Source: Cellvibrionales bacterium (GTDB taxonomy: Bacteria; Pseudomonadota; Gammaproteobacteria; Pseudomonadales; GM7GCV1). From it: a DNA stretch of 64,000 bases. The notes beneath the pieces were generated by a model, which did not search any database, had not been told where the DNA came from, and saw nothing but the letters and a program-made list of their open reading frames with translations. The stretch covers positions 5,949 through 69,948 of the forward strand of contig JACONM010000017.1 of assembly GCA_014323765.1 (NCBI GenBank). Direction: 5' to 3'. Made by a program: the position numbers and the translations under genes. This document shows, one piece after another, positions 53,155 through 60,896 of the stretch (positions are counted from its first letter, which is position 1; each line of letters opens with the position of its first letter).

Positions 53155-54192
53155 ATGCCCCGCCTACCCTCACCCATCATTCCGGCACTCACCCTCGCCG
53201 CCATCCCCCTGATCGCGGCAACCATCCCAACACTATGGCAACGCCCCCCAGAATCGCCGACCCCCGCCGCCAGCACCCCCACCGCCTGCCTAGACAACCC
53301 CGCCCACCAAACCCAAATGCTAACCATCCCCGCCGGCACTTTTACCCTAGGCGCCGGTGCCCGCTATCCGGAAGAACGCCCGCAACAGCAGTTCACCCTA
53401 AACAGCTTCCGCCTCAGCCGCACCGAGGTCACCAACGCCCAATTCGCCGCCTTTGTCGCCGCCACTGGTTACGTCACCCTAGCCGAGCACCCCCCCAACG
53501 CCGCCGACCACCCCAATATCCCCGCCGAACTACTCAAACCCGGTGCGGCAGTTTTCGCCCCGCCCACCAACTCCGCCAACCCACTCAGCGGCTGGCAATT
53601 TATCGAAGGAGCCAGCTGGCGCACCCCCACCGGCCCCGGCAGCAATATCGCCGGGCGCGACCACTTCCCCGTCATCCACATTGCCTTCGCCGATGCCCAA
53701 GCCTACGCCGCCTGGAAAGGCCACCGCCTGCCCACCGAAGCCGAGCACGAATACGCAGCACGCGGCGGGCAAGAGGGCACCACCTTCGCCTGGGGCGACC
53801 AGTTCCTCATCGATGGCCAACACCAAGCCAACACTTGGCAAGGTGCCTTCCCCTTCTTCAACAGCCGCGCCGATGGCCACGCCGGCCTCGCCCCAGTCGG
53901 CTGCTACCCGCCCAACGGCTACGGGCTGCACGACATGATCGGCAACGTCTGGGAATGGACCAGCACCCCCTATTACCCCTCCCACCAACCCGCCGCCCCA
54001 TCTCCCGCAAAAGACCAAGCCGACCCCGGCCATGACCCCCACCAACCCGGCGTCCCCGTGCGCGTCATCAAAGGCGGCTCCTACCTCTGCGCCCCCAATT
54101 ATTGCCAACGCTACCGCCCCGCCGCCCGCCAAGCGCAAGACACCGGCCTCGGCACCGCCCACATCGGCTTCCGCACCGCACAAGACCTCTAA
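53155..54192 (+). CDS. Formylglycine-generating enzyme (SUMF1/FGE) family, secreted/anchored
   Basis: [42 protein letters not shown]-term [19 protein letters not shown]...HIGFR keeps both FGE cysteines. Confidence 0.92.
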   Translation: MPRLPSPIIPALTLAAIPLIAATIPTLWQRPPESPTPAASTPTACLDNPAHQTQMLTIPAGTFTLGAGARYPEERPQQQFTLNSFRLSRTEVTNAQFAAFVAATGYVTLAEHPPNAADHPNIPAELLKPGAAVFAPPTNSANPLSGWQFIEGASWRTPTGPGSNIAGRDHFPVIHIAFADAQAYAAWKGHRLPTEAEHEYAARGGQEGTTFAWGDQFLIDGQHQANTWQGAFPFFNSRADGHAGLAPVGCYPPNGYGLHDMIGNVWEWTSTPYYPSHQPAAPSPAKDQADPGHDPHQPGVPVRVIKGGSYLCAPNYCQRYRPAARQAQDTGLGTAHIGFRTAQDL

Positions 54193-54320
54193 CCGTCCAA
54201 CCGCCACCCATTCAACACCCGCTCACCGCCACAAATCCCGCTTGCCACCGCCGCCCCCGCGGAGTAAATTACAGCCCCCAGCACAGCCGCACTAACCCCC
54301 CATTCTCGGCGGAGCACAGC

Positions 54321-55025
54321 ATGGCCGGTTTCGACAAAGTGATAGAAAGCCCCGCCGCAGCCCTAGACGGCCTGCAAGACGGCATGACCCTCATCGCCGG
54401 CGGCTTCGGCCTGTGCGGCATCCCTGAAAACCTCATCGCCGAAATCAAACGCCGCGGCACCCGCGATCTGACCATCGTCTCCAACAACTGCGGCGTAGAC
54501 GACTTCGGCTTAGGCATCCTGCTGCAAGACCGCCAAGTCAAAAAAATGGTTTCCTCCTACGTGGGAGAAAACAAACTATTTGAAGAGCAACTATTAGACG
54601 GCACCCTAGAATTGGAACTCACCCCGCAAGGCACCCTAGCGGAAAAAATGCGCGCCGGCGGCGCTGGCATCCCCGCCTTTTACACCGCCACCGGCTACGG
54701 CACCCTAGTGGGCGAAGGCAAAGATGTCCGCCAATTCAACGGGCGCAATTATATTTTGGAAGAATCCATCACCGGCGACTTCGCCCTAGTCAAAGCATGG
54801 AAAGCCGACCGCTACGGCAACCTAATTTTCCGCCACACCGCCCAAAACTTTAATCCCCCAGCCGCCACCGCCGGCCGCATCACAGTCGCCGAGGTCGAAA
54901 TTCTAGTCGAGCCAGGCGACCTAGATCCCGCCCAAATCCACACCCCCGGCATTTACATCGACCGCCTAATTCAAGGCACCTTCGAAAAGCGCATCGAACA
55001 GCGCACCACCCGCACCGCCGCTTAG
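54321..55025 (+). CDS. scoA: 3-oxoacid CoA-transferase subunit A
   Basis: [45 protein letters not shown]. Confidence 0.96.
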   Translation: MAGFDKVIESPAAALDGLQDGMTLIAGGFGLCGIPENLIAEIKRRGTRDLTIVSNNCGVDDFGLGILLQDRQVKKMVSSYVGENKLFEEQLLDGTLELELTPQGTLAEKMRAGGAGIPAFYTATGYGTLVGEGKDVRQFNGRNYILEESITGDFALVKAWKADRYGNLIFRHTAQNFNPPAATAGRITVAEVEILVEPGDLDPAQIHTPGIYIDRLIQGTFEKRIEQRTTRTAA

Positions 55026-55041
55026 GTTTAGGGAGACAAAA

Positions 55042-55698
55042 ATGGCACTTTCCCGCGAACAACTAGCCCAGCGCGTCGCCCGCGAATTGCGCGACGGTTA
55101 CTACGTCAACCTCGGCATCGGCATCCCCACCCTAGTCGCCAACTACATCCCCGCTGGCATGCAAGTCATGCTGCAATCGGAAAACGGCCTGCTCGGCATG
55201 GGCCCCTTCCCCACCGAAGACGAAGTCGATGCCGACCTGATCAACGCCGGCAAACAAACCGTCACCGCCGTCACCGGTGCCTCCATTTTCTCCTCCGCCG
55301 AATCTTTCGCCATGATCCGCGGCGGCCACATCGACCTCACCGTGCTCGGCGCCTTCGAGGTTGACGTACAAGGCAACATCGCCTCCTACATGATCCCCGG
55401 CAAACTCATCAAAGGCATGGGCGGGGCCATGGACCTAGTCGCTGGCGCCGAAAATATCATCGTCACCATGACCCACGCCTCCCGCAGCGGCGAATCCAAA
55501 CTACTCCCCCAATGCACCCTACCGTTAACCGGAGCCGCCTGCATCAAACGGGTCGTCACCGACCTCGCCTACCTAGAAATCGCCGACGGCAAATTCTGGC
55601 TAAAAGAACGCGCCCCCGGAGTAGAAGTAGCCGAAATAGCCCACCAAACCGCCGGCGAACTAGTAGTCCCCAAAACAGTCCCAGAAATGCAACTCTAA
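55042..55698 (+). CDS. scoB: 3-oxoacid CoA-transferase subunit B
   Basis: YVNLGIGIPTLVANYIPAGMQVMLQSENGLLGMGPFP. Confidence 0.97.
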   Translation: MALSREQLAQRVARELRDGYYVNLGIGIPTLVANYIPAGMQVMLQSENGLLGMGPFPTEDEVDADLINAGKQTVTAVTGASIFSSAESFAMIRGGHIDLTVLGAFEVDVQGNIASYMIPGKLIKGMGGAMDLVAGAENIIVTMTHASRSGESKLLPQCTLPLTGAACIKRVVTDLAYLEIADGKFWLKERAPGVEVAEIAHQTAGELVVPKTVPEMQL

Positions 55699-55704
55699 CC
55701 CCCG

Positions 55705-55745
55705 CCATAGCCCCCCCCTGATAAGGGGGGGTTGGGGGGTTGGAT
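55705..55745. repeat. G/C-tract dispersed palindromic repeat
   Basis: CCCCCCCCTGATAAGGGGGGGTTGGGGGGTTGG just after scoB stop. Confidence 0.75.
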
Positions 55746-55868
55746 GTGAAAAAAAGAGATTTAGGCAATTTACCCACCACAACAAAAGTTAGGAGAAGCC
55801 TAAAATAACCCACCCCTGCTAAAATCCCACCCACTAGCACTAGCCCGCGCCCGCCGGCCACCGCCCCC

Positions 55869-57680
55869 GTGTTCGCCCACCAACCCTTCCTAAAATCCCT
55901 AACCGACCGCCCCGGCATCTACCAGATGTACGACAGTGACCGGCAAATCCTCTACGTCGGCAAAGCCAAAAGCCTAAAAAAACGCATCGCCAGCTACTTC
56001 CGCGGCAAACCCGCCGGCAAAACCGCCGCCCTAGTCGCCCGCATCGCCAGCATCCAAGTCACCATCACCCGCACCGAATCCGAAGCCCTCATCCTCGAAC
56101 AAAACCTAATCAAACAACAACGCCCCGCCTACAACCTGCTACTGCGCGACGACAAATCCTACCCCTACATTTTCGCCTCCGACCACCCCTGGCCCCGCCT
56201 CGCCCTACACCGCGGCACCAAAAAACGCAAAGGCCACTACTTCGGCCCCTTCCCCAACGCCCAAGCCACCCGCGAAATGCTCCGCCTACTGCAAAAAGTC
56301 TTCCGCGTCCGCCAATGCGAAGACAGCTTCTTCCAAAACCGCTCCCGCCCTTGCCTGCAATACCAAATAAACCGCTGCACCGCCCCCTGCGTCGGCTTAG
56401 TAGACCAAAAAAGCTACGCCCAAGACCTGCAACACTCCATCGACCTCCTCGCCGGCCGCGACCAAAAACTCAGCCGCGACCTCGCCGCCGCGATGCACGC
56501 CGCCGCCGCCAACCTAGACTTTGAGACCGCCGCCCAACGTCGCGATCAACTGCAAATGCTGCGCACCGTCCAAGCCGACCAAAACATCGAAAAAGGCAGC
56601 GGCCACCTCGATGTAGTCGCCGCCGCCCTCGATGGCGACGAAGGCTGCGTCCACATGCTCTACATCCGCCACGGCCGCATCGTCGGCAGCCGCAGCTTCT
56701 TCCCCAAAGTACCCCTCCAAACCACCGCCGCCGCCCTCCTCGGCCCCTTCCTAGCCCAACACTACCTCACCGGCCCACCCGCCCGCGTCGCCCCACAAAT
56801 CCTAATCGGAACCCCATTCAGTGGCCGCGCCGCCCTCCAGCAAGCCCTGCAACACCACTGCGACCGCGCCATCACCATCCGCCAACCACAACGCGGTCGC
56901 GGCATCCAATGGCTGCAAACCGCAACGCAGGCCGCCGAACAAAACCTCATCGGTCGCCAAGCCAGCAAACAAAGCACCCGCCGCCGCCTGCACGACCTCA
57001 GCCACGCGCTCGACCTCGACACCGACCTAAAACGCCTAGAATGCTACGACATCAGCCACACCCAAGGCCAAGAGACCATCGGTGCCTGCGTGGTTTTCGA
57101 CCTCGACGGCCCGCGCAAAAAAGACTACCGCCGCTTCAATGTCGCCGGTATCACCGCCGGTGACGACTACGCCGCCCTAGAACAGGTCCTCCGCCGCCGC
57201 TTCACCCGCCTCCAAAAAGGCGCCGCCCCACTGCCCGACCTGCTCGTCATCGACGGCGGCAAAGGCCAACTGCGCCGCGCCCGCGAACTCCTCACCGAGC
57301 TCGCCGCCCCCCAAGTCCTCACCCTCGCCATCGCCAAAGGCCCCGCCCGCAAAGCCGGCCACGAACGCTTCTTCTTAGGCGACCGCCCCCGCGAGCTACG
57401 CCTCGACCCCACCCGCCCCGGCTTCCACCTGTTACAACACCTCCGCGACGAAGCCCACCGCTTCGCCATCACCGGCCACCGCGCCCGCCGCAGCAAACGC
57501 CTAGCCGATTCCCCCCTCCAAGCCATCCCCGGCATCGGCCCCCGCCGCCGCAAAAAACTAGTCGACCACTTCGGCGGCTACCGTGGCATAGAATCCGCCA
57601 GCCAAAACGACCTAGCCCGAGTAGAAGGCATCAGCAAACCCCTAGCCCAAACCATCTACAACCACCTCCACGCCCCCTAA
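55869..57680 (+). CDS. uvrC: Excinuclease ABC subunit C (GTG start)
   Basis: RPGIYQMYDSDRQILYVGKAKSLKKRIASYF, LECYDISHTQGQETIGACVVFD, IPGIGPRRRKKL. Confidence 0.98.
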   Translation: MFAHQPFLKSLTDRPGIYQMYDSDRQILYVGKAKSLKKRIASYFRGKPAGKTAALVARIASIQVTITRTESEALILEQNLIKQQRPAYNLLLRDDKSYPYIFASDHPWPRLALHRGTKKRKGHYFGPFPNAQATREMLRLLQKVFRVRQCEDSFFQNRSRPCLQYQINRCTAPCVGLVDQKSYAQDLQHSIDLLAGRDQKLSRDLAAAMHAAAANLDFETAAQRRDQLQMLRTVQADQNIEKGSGHLDVVAAALDGDEGCVHMLYIRHGRIVGSRSFFPKVPLQTTAAALLGPFLAQHYLTGPPARVAPQILIGTPFSGRAALQQALQHHCDRAITIRQPQRGRGIQWLQTATQAAEQNLIGRQASKQSTRRRLHDLSHALDLDTDLKRLECYDISHTQGQETIGACVVFDLDGPRKKDYRRFNVAGITAGDDYAALEQVLRRRFTRLQKGAAPLPDLLVIDGGKGQLRRARELLTELAAPQVLTLAIAKGPARKAGHERFFLGDRPRELRLDPTRPGFHLLQHLRDEAHRFAITGHRARRSKRLADSPLQAIPGIGPRRRKKLVDHFGGYRGIESASQNDLARVEGISKPLAQTIYNHLHAP

Positions 57681-57758
57681 GCCCCCCACCAGCCCGCCAC
57701 CCAGCTAAAATACCCCCCCAAACCCGCCTAATCACCCTCTTTTCTACCCCCCCAAAAA

Positions 57759-58577
57759 ATGACCACAGACTCCAGCGCAGGCCCGGCAATGAAAACCAAC
57801 CCGCCGCCGAGCAAGAAAAAACAGCTTCTCGCCCGCCTCTACTCCGAATGCATCCGGCGGGGCAATTTGGAATTCGGCAGGGAAGAAGTCCGCGAAGCCG
57901 CTCGGGCAGTCGGGTTCACCAACCCCTTCGACGCCACCAAGATCGACCACTCCGACCTCCTGCCCGCCGAGCTACGGCAAGCCGATATCGCCCTCATTCG
58001 CCTCGGTCAAGGCAAGTTCACCTTCGTCAAAGGCATCGGTAGCGTCTACCACGCACTGGAACCAGTGCAACGCAACTTTGAAGAAGACTACAGGCCCAGC
58101 CTCCTAAACCACACCGACACCAGCGAAAGCAGCATCCTCTCGACGGCTTTTAACCAGCGCATTCTCCACAAGCTGCTCTACTACAACCGCTCCGAGGGCG
58201 CAAACCTCTACATGTCGCGCCGCACCAAGATGTCGCTGGTTTTCCGCCTCGGCGACCAAAATTTCGAGTCAGAGGTGATTCAAATGGAGATGGACATGGT
58301 GCTGGAGAACCGCGGCCGCGTGACCATTCTCGAGGGCAAAAACGGCTTTCGGAAAGACTTCAACATCTTTCAGTTGTACAATCCCTTCCGCTATTTCAGA
58401 ATGCTGAAAGAGCAAGGCATTGCCATAGACAGCATTGATTGCTGCTACGCCGCACGGATGAGGGGCAAGGGAGAACACCGGCTCCGCTTCCACCTCTACC
58501 GCTTCATGGACCCCCAGACCCCTACGTCCATCGAACTACTGGATTCCTGCGAGTACCGACTCATCATCAAGCAATGA
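57759..58577 (+). CDS. Putative type II restriction endonuclease, PD-(D/E)xK-like
   Basis: ESEVIQMEMDMVLENRGRVTILEGKNGFRKDFNIFQLYNPFRYF (candidate D...ExK core); overlaps downstream methylase by ATGA. Confidence 0.65.
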   Translation: MTTDSSAGPAMKTNPPPSKKKQLLARLYSECIRRGNLEFGREEVREAARAVGFTNPFDATKIDHSDLLPAELRQADIALIRLGQGKFTFVKGIGSVYHALEPVQRNFEEDYRPSLLNHTDTSESSILSTAFNQRILHKLLYYNRSEGANLYMSRRTKMSLVFRLGDQNFESEVIQMEMDMVLENRGRVTILEGKNGFRKDFNIFQLYNPFRYFRMLKEQGIAIDSIDCCYAARMRGKGEHRLRFHLYRFMDPQTPTSIELLDSCEYRLIIKQ

Positions 58578-59476
58578 CCAACCTCCCCCCAAAACACCAA
58601 AACCGCCTAATCCAAGGCGACGTAATGGACACCCTCCGCGCCCTGCCCGATGGGTGCGTCGACATGATTTTCGGCGACCCCGACTACGGAGTCGGCATCG
58701 ACTACGGCGGCCACACCTACCGCAAAGTCGACAAATGGCAGCAATACCTCGACTGGTACCGCGCCCTCACCACCGAATCCATGCGTGTACTCAGCGACCG
58801 CGGCAACCTCTTCATGCTCAACTACCCCCGCCAAAACGCCCACCTCTGGGCCACCTGCCTCGATACGCTCGCCCACGATGTCCAAGAATATGTCTGGGTC
58901 TACCCCACCAACGTCGGCCACTCCAAACGCCGCTTCACCACCGCCCACCGCTCGATCCTCCACGCCACCAAATCTCCCGACAACAAATTCTACAAAGACC
59001 AAGTCGCCCAACCCTACAAAAACCCAACCGACCCCCGCATCCGCCAGCGAATCCGCGCTGGCCACAAAGGCCGCATGCCCTACTCATGGTTCGAATTCAA
59101 CCTCGTCAAAAACGTCGCCCGCGACAAAACCGTCCACGCCTGCCAAATCCCCATCGCCCTTTTCGACCTACTAATGCAAGCCGCCACCCAGCCATCCGAC
59201 AGCATCTTCATCCTCTTCGGCGGCAGCGGCTCAGAAGTCATCCACGCCCGCAACCAAGGCCGCACCTTCCTATCCTGCGAAATGCATCAAGGCTACCACC
59301 AGATGATCGAAAAACGCCTCGCCCACGCCACCGGCGCAATCCCCCAAGGCTACCGCCTCCGCGACCTCATCGAAAACCACGCCCCAGAAGCCGTCCAAGA
59401 AGTCCGCACCCAAGTCCTAGCAGCAGGCCAAGCAAGTCCAGCAGGCTTAGCCACCGCCCCACAAAAACTACTCTGA
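58574..59476 (+). CDS. Beta-class site-specific DNA methyltransferase
   Basis: MTNLPPKHQNRLIQGDVMDTLRALPDGCVDMIFGDPDYGVG, FILFGGSGSEVIHARNQGRTFLSCE. Confidence 0.9.
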   Translation: MTNLPPKHQNRLIQGDVMDTLRALPDGCVDMIFGDPDYGVGIDYGGHTYRKVDKWQQYLDWYRALTTESMRVLSDRGNLFMLNYPRQNAHLWATCLDTLAHDVQEYVWVYPTNVGHSKRRFTTAHRSILHATKSPDNKFYKDQVAQPYKNPTDPRIRQRIRAGHKGRMPYSWFEFNLVKNVARDKTVHACQIPIALFDLLMQAATQPSDSIFILFGGSGSEVIHARNQGRTFLSCEMHQGYHQMIEKRLAHATGAIPQGYRLRDLIENHAPEAVQEVRTQVLAAGQASPAGLATAPQKLL

Positions 59477-59488
59477 AGCCCCCCAAAA

Positions 59489-60058
59489 ATGCCCCACCCC
59501 AACCACCTAACTCTAAGCCGCATCGCCGCCCTCCCCCCATTCGCCGTACTCCTCTACCTACCGCACGACTGGACCTACCCCGCCAGCGCCGCCCTCTTCG
59601 CCCTCGCCGCCGCCACCGACTGGCTAGACGGCCACCTCGCCCGCCGCCGCAACCAACAAACCCCCTTCGGCACTTTCCTCGACCCAGTCGCCGACAAATT
59701 ACTGGTCACCACCGCCCTAGTCCTGCTCATCGCCAAATACCCCAGCCCCGCCCTAACCCTAGCTGGCCTACTCATCATCGGCCGCGAGCTCACCGTCACC
59801 GCCCTGCGCGAATGGATGGCCCAACTAGGCCGCCACTCAACAGTCGCCGTCTCCCCCCTAGGCAAAGCCAAAACCGCCACCCAACTAATCGCCATCATCC
59901 TACTCTGCCTATGCCAACCCGGCACCAGCTGGGCCAGCCTCCCCCTAGGCACCTGGGGCTTCAACACCGGCCAAGCTTTACTCTACCTGGCCACCCTACT
60001 AAGCCTCCACTCCCTAGCCCAATACCTAAAAGCCGCCCTTAAATCAAAGCCCTCCTGA
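59489..60058 (+). CDS. pgsA: CDP-diacylglycerol--glycerol-3-phosphate 3-phosphatidyltransferase
   Basis: HPNHLTLSRIAALPPFAVLLY, DWLDGHLARRRNQQTPFGTFLDPVADKLLV. Confidence 0.96.
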   Translation: MPHPNHLTLSRIAALPPFAVLLYLPHDWTYPASAALFALAAATDWLDGHLARRRNQQTPFGTFLDPVADKLLVTTALVLLIAKYPSPALTLAGLLIIGRELTVTALREWMAQLGRHSTVAVSPLGKAKTATQLIAIILLCLCQPGTSWASLPLGTWGFNTGQALLYLATLLSLHSLAQYLKAALKSKPS

Positions 60059-60150
60059 TAAGGGGGGAAAGGGGGGGGTTGGTCTTGAAGCCCCCCTGAC
60101 AAGGGGGGTTTGGGGGGTTGGTATGGAAGAGGGTTTGGGGGGGGGGTTGG
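60050..60150. repeat. Tandem pair of the G/C-tract palindromic repeat
   Basis: CCCTCCTGATAAGGGGGGAAAGGGGGGGGTTGGTCTTGAAGCCCCCCTGACAAGGGGGGTTTGGGGGGTTGG. Confidence 0.75.
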
Positions 60151-60199
60151 TTTGGAAGGTTGAAAGAAATTTTCCAGATACCCCAACACCCACCCCCAA

Positions 60200-60643
60200 T
60201 CAGCCCGCAACCCCCGCCTCCCCCCGCCCAAGCCCCTCCAAACTAGCCCGCAACCCACTATAGTCATACCCCGCCCGCGCACAGATCGCCAAAATCTCAT
60301 CCACCGACCGCCGCGGCGCCTCCATCAACGCCCACATAGTCGAACAGCGCGTCCCCGACCGGCAATAAGCCAACACCGGCCCCGGTAACACCCCCAACAG
60401 CCGCGCAAATTCCGCCACATCCGCCGCCGTCACCGCCCCCGAAATCACCGGCTGATGCGCAAACTGCAACCCAGCCCGCGCCGCCGCCGCCGCCATCTCC
60501 GCCGCCCCCGGCTGCCCCGCCTCCTCCCCATCCGGCCGATTGCAAAGCAACCCCGCAAAGCCACACTCCGCCACCCGCGCCACCTCATCCAAACCAATCT
60601 GCGGCGCCACACTAAGCCCATCAGTCAAAGCACAAATATCCAT
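60200..60643 (-). CDS. TIGR01244/DUF442-type phosphatase or sulfurtransferase-like protein
   Basis: LSVAPQIGLDEVARVAECGFAGLLCNRPDGEE, GPVLAYCRSGTRCSTMWAL. Confidence 0.85.
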   Translation of the reverse strand: MDICALTDGLSVAPQIGLDEVARVAECGFAGLLCNRPDGEEAGQPGAAEMAAAAARAGLQFAHQPVISGAVTAADVAEFARLLGVLPGPVLAYCRSGTRCSTMWALMEAPRRSVDEILAICARAGYDYSGLRASLEGLGRGEAGVAG

Positions 60644-60823
60644 AACAACCCCAAAAAATCCACCAGCAAGCCCCGCATTATGCCGCAAAAGAGATCGAAC
60701 TCCCCTAGCAAGCACCGACCTTACCCTAGACGAAGACCGCATTATCACCTTAACCGACAACGACAGCTAAGCTGCCAAGTGCCAAGCCTGCCCAGAGGAG
60801 ACAGGCGCAGGCATCACGCTCCC

Positions 60824-60893
60824 CCTATATCCCGTCCTACTAAAACTGCTCTGCAATGAGCCGATCTATCTAATGGCTTGGTTTTTAAGACCC
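60824..60893 (+). mobile_element. IS1595-type 3'-end relic
   Basis: TATATCCCGTCCTACTAAAACTGCTCTGCAATGAGCCGATCTATCTAATGGCTTGGTTTTTAAGACCC matches TATATCTCATCCTGCTAAAATTGCTCCGTGAGGAGCCGATTTGATGGCTTGGCTTCCTAAGGCCC at 2591-2653. Confidence 0.7.
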
Positions 60894-60896
60894 ATC

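Noticed and set aside
54102-54320. Extended N-terminus of the CoA-transferase A ORF
   Set aside because: Overlaps the FGE C-terminus in another frame; the true start at [11 protein letters not shown] matches the family.
58654-60042. 462-aa plus-strand ORF rich in Arg/Pro/His
   Set aside because: Out-of-frame reading of the methylase and pgsA; low-complexity composition typical of shadow ORFs in C-rich DNA.
60660-60772. Possible short gene fragment (STDLTLDEDRIITLTDNDS)
   Set aside because: Too short and no recognisable family; cannot be supported.
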